A stretch of 64,000 nucleotides of DNA from an uncultured Bacilli bacterium (GTDB taxonomy: Bacteria; Bacillota_I; Bacilli_A; RF39; UBA660): positions 1 to 64,000 of the forward strand of contig CAKPCA010000005.1 of the NCBI GenBank assembly GCA_934141145.1, read 5' to 3'. The position numbers were made by a program, and so were the translations under genes. Of the stretch, positions 53,639 to 62,836 are shown piece by piece. The notes under the pieces were generated by a model that saw nothing but the letters and a program-made list of their open reading frames with translations, was not told the origin of the DNA and searched no databases. Positions within the stretch are counted from its first letter, which is position 1. Every line of letters starts with the position of its first letter.

Positions 53639-54895
53639 ATGTTAAGAACATTTGATTTTGAAAAATTACCAATAGTAGAAATAGTAAATGAAATTATTAT
53701 AGACGCTACTAAAAATAGAGCAAGTGATATACACTTTGACCCTATTGATGAAGATTTAAAGGTTAGAATAAGAATTGATGGTCAACTTATTGACTATTGT
53801 ACAATACCAAGTTTATATAAAAAGAACTTAGTAACAAGAATAAAAATTATTGCTGGTATGAATATTACAGAAAATAGACTTCCACAAGATGGTGCGATTA
53901 AAACAACATTAAATGGAATACCTCTTGATATGCGTGTATCTTCTCTTCCAACTAATAATGGTGAAAAAATAGTTATTCGTATACTAGATTATTCAATGAG
54001 TGTTAAAGGTCTTGAAATGCTTGGCTTTAGTAAAAGTAACTTTCAAAAGATTTTAAAAATGATCAGTTTACCAAGTGGTATTATACTTGTTACTGGAGCA
54101 ACTGGTACTGGTAAATCTACTACTGTATACTCTATTTTGCAAAGACTTAATAGAGAAGAATCTAATATAATAACAGTTGAGGACCCAGTTGAAATGGATT
54201 TAGCTGGTATTAATCAAGTACAAGTTAATAGTGAAATTGGTCTTACATTTGCAAATGTTCTTAGATCTATACTAAGACAAGACCCTGATATAATAATGAT
54301 TGGTGAAATTCGTGATGATGAAACTGCTACTATTGCAGTTAGAGCATCAGTTACTGGTCACTTGGTATTATCTACACTACATACTAATAACTCACTTAAT
54401 ACAATAGAAAGACTTCTTGATATGGATGTTGAAAGATATTTACTTGCTGCATCACTATCTGGAATAATATCACAAAAATTAGCAAGAAAATTATGTCCAT
54501 CATGTAGAAAAAAGGTTGCAACTACTTTATATCAAAAACATGTATTCAAGAGAAACTTAGGAATTGATGTAAATGAAATATATGAAGCTGGTGATGGTTG
54601 TGCTAATTGTATGAATGGTTATAGAGGCCGTATAGCAATACATGAAGTATTATTAATTGATGAAAATATTAGAGATGCAATATCTAATTCAATAAGAAAA
54701 GAAGCATTAAAAAAACTTGTATATAATAGTCCAAATGTACATACACTACTTCAAGATGGTTTAATAAAAATATTACAAGGTCTTACATCATTTGATGAAA
54801 TAATAAGATTAATAGAACTTGATGTTGAAGATATAGTTGTTGATAAGACAGATGAACAAAATAATGTAACATTAGAAAACACTAACGAAAGTTAG
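53639..54895 (+). CDS. GspE/PilB/ComGA-family pilus assembly ATPase
   Basis: A 418-residue hexameric secretion ATPase that powers pilus or type II secretion assembly. Walker A is GATGTGKST (residues 153-161). The Asp and His boxes are GEIRDDETATIAVRASVTGH and STLHTNN. A four-cysteine zinc site, CPSCRKK...CANCMNGYRGR, lies after about residue 285. The N-terminal part starts SDIHFDP, so only the N2-like domain is present (PilB proteins are longer). No PilC/GspF platform or prepilin peptidase gene is in the window. It faces the pilin genes, which strongly suggests that it serves them. Hairpin terminator downstream. Confidence 0.93.
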   Translation: MLRTFDFEKLPIVEIVNEIIIDATKNRASDIHFDPIDEDLKVRIRIDGQLIDYCTIPSLYKKNLVTRIKIIAGMNITENRLPQDGAIKTTLNGIPLDMRVSSLPTNNGEKIVIRILDYSMSVKGLEMLGFSKSNFQKILKMISLPSGIILVTGATGTGKSTTVYSILQRLNREESNIITVEDPVEMDLAGINQVQVNSEIGLTFANVLRSILRQDPDIIMIGEIRDDETATIAVRASVTGHLVLSTLHTNNSLNTIERLLDMDVERYLLAASLSGIISQKLARKLCPSCRKKVATTLYQKHVFKRNLGIDVNEIYEAGDGCANCMNGYRGRIAIHEVLLIDENIRDAISNSIRKEALKKLVYNSPNVHTLLQDGLIKILQGLTSFDEIIRLIELDVEDIVVDKTDEQNNVTLENTNES

Positions 54896-54904
54896 TGCTT
54901 TTTA
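54880..54904 (+). terminator. Intrinsic terminator after the ATPase gene
   Basis: A 7-bp stem CACTAAC/GTTAGTG (54880-54886 with 54891-54897, loop GAAA) followed by CTTTTT. Confidence 0.82.
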
Positions 54905-55531
54905 TTTAACTCTTTTATAAATATATGTTACTATGTATGGTTCTATATTATTGTGATATTTATCACCACCTGCTGATGTTGTTGGTCTACCAGAAGTATT
55001 ATCAAAAGCAACAACAGCACTCGAAGAATTAGGATTTGTGACTGCAGTAATATTAAAAGCTGCTGAACCAGATGTACCATCATTATGACTATGAATTGGC
55101 ATTTCCTGAATTGTTAATTTGTGACTATATTCACCACCCACCTCATCATTTTTAAATGTCTTGATAGTTCCATTAATATCTGTTCCAGTTCCTGATCCTA
55201 TTAATGTTTTACCGCTAGCATAAGCTTCCCATTCTCCTCCAAATCTTTCTTTAACATCATTTACAGAAGAATCAGTTTCGCTAATATAAATACTTCCTAC
55301 CGGATATATATCGTCTATTTTTAATGCATTATTTTCTAGTTCTAGTACCCTCTGTTCTAAATCATTTATTGAACTATTTCCATATTCTATATTACTTACT
55401 ACTTTTTCATTTAATGTATTTTTTGTTTTATTTGTATTTGTTATTGTTACTAATAATATACTTATTGATATTAAAAACACTGATAGTAGTGTAAATACTA
55501 TTGTACTTGTCGCAAAGCCTTTTTTATTCAT
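54902..55531 (-). CDS. Pilin-like protein with a phage tail-collar/tail-fibre-like head (copy 2)
   Basis: A 209-residue protein. The leader KKGFATSTIVFTLLSVFLIS and the stalk are nearly the same as in copy 1 at 19919 (over 80% identical in the first 65 residues by eye), again without Glu at +5. The head begins YPVGSIYISETDSSVNDVKE with RFGGEWEAYASGKTLIGSG and later QEMPIHSHN, the tail-collar pattern, and ends NIEPYIVTYIYKR. It has only one His-rich motif where copy 1 has several. It follows the ATPase gene convergently. Its promoter contains a run of nine G, so expression is probably phase-variable. Confidence 0.8.
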   Translation of the reverse strand: MNKKGFATSTIVFTLLSVFLISISILLVTITNTNKTKNTLNEKVVSNIEYGNSSINDLEQRVLELENNALKIDDIYPVGSIYISETDSSVNDVKERFGGEWEAYASGKTLIGSGTGTDINGTIKTFKNDEVGGEYSHKLTIQEMPIHSHNDGTSGSAAFNITAVTNPNSSSAVVAFDNTSGRPTTSAGGDKYHNNIEPYIVTYIYKRVK

Positions 55532-55565
55532 TACTTCTTCCTACTTTCTTCTATTATTTATCTAT

Positions 55566-55595
55566 AGTATACCCCCCCCCAGGCTTTTTTGTCAA
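55566..55595 (-). promoter_or_regulatory. Promoter with a nine-G run in its spacer (putative phase-variable switch)
   Basis: On the minus strand: TTGACA (55590-55595), 18-base spacer, TATACT (55566-55571). Nine consecutive G (55572-55580) fill the half of the spacer next to the -10. A change of one G would give 17 or 19 bases. Such a G run is unlikely by chance in this AT-rich genome. The start codon is 35 bases downstream with a GTAGGAAG ribosome-binding site. Confidence 0.72.
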
Positions 55596-55616
55596 GGGGT
55601 GATTTCACAAAGAGTT

Positions 55617-55650
55617 TACAAAAAAAGCTACACTATTGTGTAACTTTTTC
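55617..55650 (-). terminator. Intrinsic terminator after ileS
   Basis: An 8-bp stem with one G-U pair (55626-55633 with 55638-55645, loop of 4) followed by seven T on the minus strand. Confidence 0.75.
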
Positions 55651-58600
55651 AACATCTAATTTAACATCTATTCCATTTAAGTTAAAGTTTTCACTTAAAT
55701 CTTCTTTTTTAACTATATCAACAGATAAAGTTTCCTTCTTTATGTAATCAGTAAATTCACTTATTATAGAGTCAATATTACCATCATAATATAATGTAAT
55801 TCTATCTGCTACATCAAAATCTTTAACTTTTCTTAAATTTTGTACTTTTGATACAAGTTCACGAACAATACCTTCATTTATTAAGTCATCTGTTAAAGTA
55901 GTATTTAATATTATAAAGTTATTATTTTCTTTAGCAGCATCAAATCCTTCTTTTGATTCGATTCTTATATCAACCATTTCTTTTGTTATTTCAATGTTTT
56001 CACCATTAAATGCAGCAATAATAGTATTTCCATTTTGAAGTTTATTTACGTCTTCATCAGTTAAAGTACTAAGCATTTTAGCATAATTATTTATGTCTTT
56101 ACCAAACATTTTACCACATACTTTAAAGTTAGGTTTTATAGTAAAGTTCATATATTTACTTAAATCATTTTCAAATACTACATTTTTAACATTTAATTCT
56201 TCTTTAATAAGATCAGTTAAGTCACCAATTAATTCTTTATTTTTTCCATCTATAATAATTTCACTTATTGGTTGACGAACCTTTATTTTAACTTCTTCTC
56301 TTGCATTTCTACCAAGTGAAATAAGGTCACGAACAAGATCCATTTTTTCTTCTATTTTTTCATTTATCATATTATCATCACATACTGGATAATCTTCTAA
56401 ATGTACTGATTCTTTTCCTGTTAGTTTAATAAATAATTCTTCAGTAATAAATGGAATAATTGGCGCAAGTAATTTACATACTCCAGTTAATACTTCATAA
56501 GTTGTTTTATATACTGCTTTTTTAGAATCATTAAGTTCTGAGCCCCAGAATCTTCTTCTATTACGTCTTATATACCAGTTAGATAAATCCTCATTTAAGA
56601 AAGTAAATACATATTTTGTTACTTTATTTAAATCATATTCATCAAATGCTTCTGTCATATTTTTAACAAGCTTATTATATTTAGATAATAACCATTTATC
56701 TATTTCTTCTCTTTTTTCATATGGTACATCAAATTCTCTTGGATCTACATTATCAGTATTTGCATACATTTCAAAGAATGTATATGTATTTTTAAGTGTT
56801 CCAAGTATTTTAGAATTTACATCTTTAACTCCTTCTTCATCAAATCTAAGTGGTGTCCATACTGGTGATGCATTAAGCATATAGAATCTTACCGCATCTG
56901 CGCCAAACTTAGACATTTCTTCTTCTGGATCAATAATATTACCTACTGATTTACTCATCTTTTTACCATGTTCATCAAGCATCATATCATTTACAACAAC
57001 ATTTTTATAACTTGATACACCTGATACTAAAGTAGATATACAAATAAGTGAATTAAACCATCCTCTTGTTTGATCTACTCCTTCTGCGATGAAATCTGCT
57101 GGGAACTGACTTTCAAATAATTCTTTATTTTCAAATGGATAATGATATTGTGCATATGGCATAGCACCTGAATCAAACCAAACATCCATAACATCTGTTA
57201 CCCTATTCATTGTTTTACCACATTTTTCACATTTAATATGAACATTATCTATATATGGTCTATGAAGTTCCATAGATTCTATATCTATATTATCTACTGC
57301 CTTTTCTTTTAATTCTTTTATTGAACCAATACAAGTTACATTACCGCAATCGCAAGTCCAAAGAGGCATTGGACAACCCCAATATCTATTTCTTGAAATT
57401 CCCCAATCTACCATACCTTCTAGCCAGTTAGCAAATCTTTTTTCACCAACATAAGCAGGATGCCAAGATACCTTTTTATTTGCTTCTATTATTTCTTTTT
57501 GTCTTGCTGTTGTTTGTATATACCATGCTGGTTTCGCATAATAAATAAGTGGTTTTTTACATCTCCAACAATGTGGGTAATCATGTGTTAATTTTATTTT
57601 CTTAAATAATTTATCATTTGCCTTTAAGTATTTTATTATTTCTATTTCAAGATCACTATCAGTTACAACTGTTCCTTCCCATGGACCAATCTTATACTTA
57701 CCATCTTTATCAACTGATTGAACAAATGCAACCCCATTTTCTTTTGCTACTCTAGAGTCATCTTCACCATAAGCTGGAGCAATATGTACAATTCCAGTAC
57801 CATCAGCATCTGTAACATATGTATCTGCTAAAATAACAAATGCTTTACCTTCTACTTTAGCAAATGGAAGTAATTGTTCATAAGAAAGTCCTTCCAAATC
57901 TTTACCAGTAAGTTCTTCTAATACCTTAAAGTCATCACCTAATACTTTTTCAGCAAGTGATTTACCAACTATAAATTTATATCCCATTGATTCAACTTTT
58001 AAATACTCATAATTTGGATTAACACATAAAGCAACGTTATCTATAAGTGTCCATGGTGTTGTTGTCCAAACAAGTACATAAGTATCTTCATCTTTTAATT
58101 TAAATGGTACTATTACAGTATTGACTGATACATTTTTATATCCTTGTGATACTTCATTAGCAGAAAGTTCAGTACCACATCTTGGACAATATGGAAGTAC
58201 TTTATTTCCATGATAAATTAATCCTTGATCAAATATATTTTTTATAAGCCACCATTCTGATTCAATAAATTCATTACTACATGTAATATATGGATTTTCC
58301 ATATCTATAAATTGACCCATTTGATCAGTTACTTTTTTAACTATATCAATATTAGTTGCTGTTTCTTTATTACATTCTTTGCAGAAATTTTCAATACCAA
58401 ATTTTTCAATATCTGCTTTTGACTTAAATCCTAGTTTTTTTTCAACATTTACTTCTATTGGAAGTCCATGTGTATCAAGTCCTATTTTTCTAAGTACTCT
58501 ATTTCCTTTCATAGTTCTATATTTACAAATAGAATCTTTTATAGTTTTAGCAAATACATGGTGAATACCAGGTTTAGCATTCGCATATATTGGTCCATCA

Positions 58601-58734
58601 TAGAATACAAAGTTCTTGCTATTCTTTCTATTTTCTATTGTTTTATTTAATATGTCTTCACTTTTCCATTTTTTTAATATTTTACTTTCCATTTCTTCAT
58701 TAGATACTTTATCTAAACTTTCAAATATTTTCAT
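55633..58734 (-). CDS. ileS: Isoleucyl-tRNA synthetase (long, type 2-like form)
   Basis: A 1033-residue class I synthetase. The HIGH region reads KPGIHHVFAKTIKD, followed by THGLPIEVNVEKKLG, and the KMSKS loop reads KMSKSVGN. The editing domain (about 190-380) has TTTPWTLIDN. The length, the PGIHHV form and the GLPIEV segment look like the type 2 (eukaryote-like) IleS of many anaerobes, a class often insensitive to mupirocin, which is an inference here. A CPRC...CxxC pair near residue 185 fits a zinc ribbon. AGGAGG ribosome-binding site; the start is 5 bases after the antiporter stop. Confidence 0.95.
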   Translation of the reverse strand: MKIFESLDKVSNEEMESKILKKWKSEDILNKTIENRKNSKNFVFYDGPIYANAKPGIHHVFAKTIKDSICKYRTMKGNRVLRKIGLDTHGLPIEVNVEKKLGFKSKADIEKFGIENFCKECNKETATNIDIVKKVTDQMGQFIDMENPYITCSNEFIESEWWLIKNIFDQGLIYHGNKVLPYCPRCGTELSANEVSQGYKNVSVNTVIVPFKLKDEDTYVLVWTTTPWTLIDNVALCVNPNYEYLKVESMGYKFIVGKSLAEKVLGDDFKVLEELTGKDLEGLSYEQLLPFAKVEGKAFVILADTYVTDADGTGIVHIAPAYGEDDSRVAKENGVAFVQSVDKDGKYKIGPWEGTVVTDSDLEIEIIKYLKANDKLFKKIKLTHDYPHCWRCKKPLIYYAKPAWYIQTTARQKEIIEANKKVSWHPAYVGEKRFANWLEGMVDWGISRNRYWGCPMPLWTCDCGNVTCIGSIKELKEKAVDNIDIESMELHRPYIDNVHIKCEKCGKTMNRVTDVMDVWFDSGAMPYAQYHYPFENKELFESQFPADFIAEGVDQTRGWFNSLICISTLVSGVSSYKNVVVNDMMLDEHGKKMSKSVGNIIDPEEEMSKFGADAVRFYMLNASPVWTPLRFDEEGVKDVNSKILGTLKNTYTFFEMYANTDNVDPREFDVPYEKREEIDKWLLSKYNKLVKNMTEAFDEYDLNKVTKYVFTFLNEDLSNWYIRRNRRRFWGSELNDSKKAVYKTTYEVLTGVCKLLAPIIPFITEELFIKLTGKESVHLEDYPVCDDNMINEKIEEKMDLVRDLISLGRNAREEVKIKVRQPISEIIIDGKNKELIGDLTDLIKEELNVKNVVFENDLSKYMNFTIKPNFKVCGKMFGKDINNYAKMLSTLTDEDVNKLQNGNTIIAAFNGENIEITKEMVDIRIESKEGFDAAKENNNFIILNTTLTDDLINEGIVRELVSKVQNLRKVKDFDVADRITLYYDGNIDSIISEFTDYIKKETLSVDIVKKEDLSENFNLNGIDVKLDVEKVTQ

Positions 58735-58738
58735 AATC

Positions 58739-59689
58739 TTATCCTCCTATAATTACATAACCATAATATACTATAAATATTAATAACATGATTAAGCCTT
58801 CGCCTTTATCTAGTTTTCTTTTCTTAAATGTTAACAAGAATAAAAGTACTGCCGCTCCTATCATTGTAAACATATCAACATAATTAAATGTTCCGACATT
58901 AATGTTTCCTATTAATGCACATGGAAGTCCAATAACAATTCCTATATTAAAGATATTACTACCAATAATATTTCCAATCGCTATGTCGTTTTCATGTTTT
59001 CTAGCAGCTTGCACACTTGTTACTAACTCTGGAAGACTTGTTCCAAATGCAACAATTGTAAGTGATATCATCTTTTCTGATACATTAAGTGCTTTTGCTA
59101 TAGCACTTGCATTATCAACTACTAAGTTACTACCAGCTACTATTCCAACAAGACCTATTAATACAAATAATAATGACTTTCCTATTTTGTATGGTGCTTC
59201 TTCATTTTCTTCTTTATTATTTTTAGCAATAGATGCTAAATAATATATAAATACTATAAAGAATATTAAAATAACAAAACCATCTGTTCTAGTTATTACA
59301 TTTGTAATATTTTTATCAAATATGTTATCAAATGCTAAGACTGTTAATAACACTGAAAATAACATTGTAAGCGGTATTTCTTTTTTTACAGTATTATCTT
59401 TAACTACCATAGATGAAAATAATGATGATACTCCTAATATAAATAATATATTAAAGATATTACTACCTACTACGTTACCTAATACTATATCTGAACTACC
59501 TGAAAGTAGTGCTTTAATAGATACAGCAAGTTCTGGTGCACTTGTTCCAAATGCTACTATGGTAAGTCCTATTACCATTTTTGATACTTTTAAGTTTAAT
59601 GCTGTACTACTTGCACCATCAACAAATATGTCTGCACCTTTTATTAAAAGTACAAATCCTACTATTAAAAGTAATATGCTTATTATCAT
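58739..59689 (-). CDS. Calcium/sodium antiporter (CaCA family, YrbG-like)
   Basis: A 316-residue membrane protein with ten predicted spans in two homologous halves. The two alpha repeats are visible: FGTSAPELAVSIKA with GSNIFNILFILG, and FGTSLPELVTSVQA with GSNIFNIGIVIG. The E of each P-E-L is the ion ligand. This is the CaCA (K+-dependent or independent Na+/Ca2+) family. The gene lies between an isoleucine T-box and ileS, so its expression should respond to tRNA-Ile charging unless another promoter is used. Confidence 0.92.
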   Translation of the reverse strand: MIISILLLIVGFVLLIKGADIFVDGASSTALNLKVSKMVIGLTIVAFGTSAPELAVSIKALLSGSSDIVLGNVVGSNIFNILFILGVSSLFSSMVVKDNTVKKEIPLTMLFSVLLTVLAFDNIFDKNITNVITRTDGFVILIFFIVFIYYLASIAKNNKEENEEAPYKIGKSLLFVLIGLVGIVAGSNLVVDNASAIAKALNVSEKMISLTIVAFGTSLPELVTSVQAARKHENDIAIGNIIGSNIFNIGIVIGLPCALIGNINVGTFNYVDMFTMIGAAVLLFLLTFKKRKLDKGEGLIMLLIFIVYYGYVIIGG

Positions 59690-59707
59690 TTTTTACTCCT
59701 CCTAAAT

Positions 59708-59920
59708 ATATAAAAAGCCTATGATGTAAGGACGATTAAACGCGGTACCACCTTACTTCATAGACTTTTCTATGCTCTTTCTTCATTTAACGCATGAGTT
59801 TTACGTTTTACCCTAAATATCAGGTAAAAATATCAAGAGTGATCTAATATCTAAATTTATTAATGTCTCTCACCAATTAACATTTTCTCTTTAAATAAAT
59901 TTTTAAATATCCGTCTCTAT
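59708..59920 (-). ncRNA. T-box riboswitch, isoleucine-type
   Basis: On the minus strand the conserved T-box AAGGTGGTACCGCG is present at 59741-59754. A terminator stem with one wobble and one mismatch follows (59716-59731 with 59751-59766), then TTTTTATAT. Upstream, AAAGAG (59887-59892) can pair with CTCTT (59835-59839) at the base of Stem I. The codon next to it is ATC (59841-59843), an isoleucine specifier. The T-box controls the antiporter and ileS, the next genes downstream. Confidence 0.88.
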
Positions 59921-59923
59921 CAT

Positions 59924-60397
59924 CTATTCTAATTCTTCAATTACTTCAATATCATCAACCAATTTTAGTTGTTCTTCTAAATTAGTTTTAAGTTTCTTTT
60001 TAAACATTATAATGTTCTTTCTTAAAAGAGATGCTTCATATTCTATTTTCTCAGATCTTACAAGTGCATCATTAATTATTATACTAGCATTTTTCTTAGC
60101 TTCTTCTAAAATTAAATCACGTTCCTGCTTTGCAACTCTTCTAATATGTTCCCCTGTATCCTCTGCCATTACAATTGCTTTATTTAATGTTGCTTCTAGA
60201 TCATCATATTTTTTTGCTTTATCAATTACATCTTGGTTCATCTTTTGTTTATTAAGTTCACTTTTCAAATAAAGAATTTCTTCATTTTTTTGTCTATTAG
60301 ATTCTACCATTTTCTCAACTTTAGCAATTACTTCATCTAGAAATTCATTAACCTCATCTGGATTATAGCCATGAAGTGTACGACTAAATTTTTCCAA
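59924..60397 (-). CDS. divIVA: DivIVA-domain protein
   Basis: A 157-residue coiled-coil protein. The N-terminus FSRTLHGYNPDEVNEFLDEV is the DivIVA membrane-curvature and pole/septum-targeting motif. Two coiled coils follow (about 25-70 and 85-150). It acts as a scaffold at the septum and pole. It lies downstream of sepF, as is usual in the Bacillota division cluster, but ylmD/E/G/H are not between them. A ComN-like gene, whose B. subtilis homologue interacts with DivIVA, is at 9808. Confidence 0.9.
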   Translation of the reverse strand: MEKFSRTLHGYNPDEVNEFLDEVIAKVEKMVESNRQKNEEILYLKSELNKQKMNQDVIDKAKKYDDLEATLNKAIVMAEDTGEHIRRVAKQERDLILEEAKKNASIIINDALVRSEKIEYEASLLRKNIIMFKKKLKTNLEEQLKLVDDIEVIEELE

Positions 60398-60455
60398 GTT
60401 ATCACCTCAAAACTATGTGTTATATAATAACACTTTTATAAACTAATGTCTACCA

Positions 60456-60857
60456 TTAAAATTCAATATCATCATTTTTTGTTCTTTTTGTTTTATCTTC
60501 TTCCTCAGTCATTTTACCTTGTACATTTATATTCTTTGGTGTACATAAAAATATACCAGGTCCAAGTTTTTGTAAATCTCCACCAATAGCGTATAATGTA
60601 CCACTTAAGAAATCTACTATTCTTTTAGCTTGTTCATTTGTTACTCTTTTTAAATTAACAACTACAGTATTTCTCTTTTTTAAATGATCTGCGATTTGTT
60701 GACTTTCTGAATATGCTCTTGGTTCTAAAAGAATCATTTTATTTCCTTCACTATTTGAATCTTTATATGCTTCATCAATACCTAGTGAATAATATTCATC
60801 TTCGCTAATTTCACCACCATTTATTTCTTTTCCAAAAAATTTATCAAATATTCCCAT
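60456..60857 (-). CDS. sepF: Cell division protein SepF
   Basis: A 133-residue FtsZ-associated protein. The N-terminal amphipathic helix ([10 protein letters not shown]) binds membrane. The core has [20 protein letters not shown], then [20 protein letters not shown] and [19 protein letters not shown], all typical. Length is normal. AGGAGG ribosome-binding site. It is 58 bases before divIVA, with a small hairpin between them. Confidence 0.95.
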   Translation of the reverse strand: MGIFDKFFGKEINGGEISEDEYYSLGIDEAYKDSNSEGNKMILLEPRAYSESQQIADHLKKRNTVVVNLKRVTNEQAKRIVDFLSGTLYAIGGDLQKLGPGIFLCTPKNINVQGKMTEEEDKTKRTKNDDIEF

Positions 60858-60933
60858 ACTTTATTCCTCCAATTATTATAACTATAAGTAATTTTAGCAT
60901 AAAATCAATTAAAAATAAATATTTTTTTTAAAT

Positions 60934-60963
60934 TTTAAAAAAAAATTGCAATTTTGCAACTTT
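60934..60963 (-). terminator. Intrinsic terminator after the 604-residue gene
   Basis: An 8-bp stem with one G-U pair (60942-60949 with 60956-60963, loop of 6), followed by a run of T on the minus strand. Confidence 0.7.
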
Positions 60964-62776
60964 ATTTTTTTTGTTCTAATTTTGAGGTATACGCATTCAT
61001 TTCATTTAATATGTTATTTTTACCATCTACATAATATTCATATTCTTTATTTTTAACCTTTATAAACCTATCTTTTTCAATTATAAAATTAAGATCATTT
61101 TGATGTTTTAAATAATCATTTTTTGTATCATTCATATTAACGTAATACACTTTTAAATTGTTATTTAAATATTTATTTATATAAGTATAATATTTATTTT
61201 TATTACCATCCTTTTTATAAAATAATACATAATACTCTGAATCATTCATATTAAATGTATCTTTAGCATCTATTTCTTTAAAATCATTTGGTTTTATAAG
61301 TTTAGAAGAAATATATTTATCACTCTTTTTCACTTGTATTAGATTTGGATTATATGAATATATAGTGCACGCTATTAAAGATAATATTAATAAAGCTAGT
61401 AATAAAATTACTAAAATATATGAAAAGTTATTTTTTTTTACTTTTTCTCTTCTTATTTCTTTTACTTCTTCTTTTATACATGTATCTTCTTTTATCTTTA
61501 AATCATCAATAATTTTATCTATAGTATCGCTTTTATTTAGTTCTTTAAATAATAATCTATTATGATTAAATGCTATTTTGTATGAATCTTTATTTTGTTC
61601 ATATCCTCCACTTATTCCTATAAACTCTTTTGTAATTTTACTATTATCATACTTTGATACATTACTTATTTCCATAACATAATTAGTTAAAAAATCACTA
61701 GGTATATTTTTGAAACTATATGTATATTTAAACTTAAATATATAATACTCATAATTATTTATTATTCTTTTTTCAATAAATTTATAATTTTTTATTTCAC
61801 TTTCATACCTTGTATAAATCATAAAATTTAAATAAAAATCAGATTTTGCCATTAATTCTTTAGTTAAATACTTTGAAGGCATATATTTTTGTAAATTGTA
61901 ACTAGAAAGTAAATCATATAATGGATATCTACTAGTTTCATCTTTTGCTATTTTATTTAAATTTATTTTTGATATATCTTTTCCTTTTCTTATGTAATTA
62001 TCTAGTATAAATAAATTTAACTGATTATCATTTTTCTTAAATAGTTTATCTATTGCTAAACTTGCATCCTTTGAATCAATAAAACAATCTATATTAATAG
62101 ATATCTCTAAGAAAAATCTTAAATCAACATAGTCTTTATTTGATAGTGCCTCTGTAGTATTTTTAAAATTATATTTTAATGCTTCATTAAATACTTTTAA
62201 AATTGCATCTGAAATTAATTTCTTATTTTTCTTTAAATCTACTTTATCTACTACTTCTGCATTTAAATAATCATTTAATAATATTAATATATTATTTCTT
62301 GGATTTTTAAATTTTAAAGCTTTATATAATTTTGGAAATAAGAATGTATATAAATATGGTCTTTCAAATAAATTACTTACTGGAATAAATTTACTATCTT
62401 TATAATACTTTAATACAATATCTGCATATAACTGTAACGCACTTTCATTATCTATGCTAGATAATAAAAATACTACTCTATTTTTAGAGTCTTCATCTAA
62501 TCTATCAAACACTTTTTTTATTGCATTTGTATATTCGTCATAGTAGTTTTTAAAGCAAAGAGAAATAAGTTCTGAACTTATACCTCCATTATTATCGTTT
62601 ATACCATAATCATATTTAGATGAATCTATTAAAAATAATCCTATATTTTTGGTTATTTTCATTTTTGAGATTTTTTTTAATGCATCTATTTTTTTATCAA
62701 AATCACCCTTTTGCATTATTTCTACTAAATATGAAACTCTATGTAATTTTAAATCTTCTATCATTTCTTTTATCAT
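60962..62776 (-). CDS. Hypothetical large single-span membrane protein
   Basis: A 604-residue protein that I do not recognise. Residues 1-450 are helical with no signal peptide, and parts recall HEAT-type repeats. A single span lies near residues 455-480 (FSYILVILLLALLILSLIAC). Beyond it, a domain of about 120 residues reads YYVLFYKKDGNKNKYYTYIN and then LKVYYVNMNDTKNDYL, close to thioredoxin-fold order, but where C-x-x-C would stand it has G-N-K-N. It would then be a redox-dead thioredoxin-like domain outside the membrane. Function unknown. Confidence 0.72.
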   Translation of the reverse strand: MIKEMIEDLKLHRVSYLVEIMQKGDFDKKIDALKKISKMKITKNIGLFLIDSSKYDYGINDNNGGISSELISLCFKNYYDEYTNAIKKVFDRLDEDSKNRVVFLLSSIDNESALQLYADIVLKYYKDSKFIPVSNLFERPYLYTFLFPKLYKALKFKNPRNNILILLNDYLNAEVVDKVDLKKNKKLISDAILKVFNEALKYNFKNTTEALSNKDYVDLRFFLEISINIDCFIDSKDASLAIDKLFKKNDNQLNLFILDNYIRKGKDISKINLNKIAKDETSRYPLYDLLSSYNLQKYMPSKYLTKELMAKSDFYLNFMIYTRYESEIKNYKFIEKRIINNYEYYIFKFKYTYSFKNIPSDFLTNYVMEISNVSKYDNSKITKEFIGISGGYEQNKDSYKIAFNHNRLLFKELNKSDTIDKIIDDLKIKEDTCIKEEVKEIRREKVKKNNFSYILVILLLALLILSLIACTIYSYNPNLIQVKKSDKYISSKLIKPNDFKEIDAKDTFNMNDSEYYVLFYKKDGNKNKYYTYINKYLNNNLKVYYVNMNDTKNDYLKHQNDLNFIIEKDRFIKVKNKEYEYYVDGKNNILNEMNAYTSKLEQKK

Positions 62777-62836
62777 CTAAATCACCTTTATCACACTAAA
62801 ATTTATTATACCAAAAAATAAATAAAAAAGAAGAAA

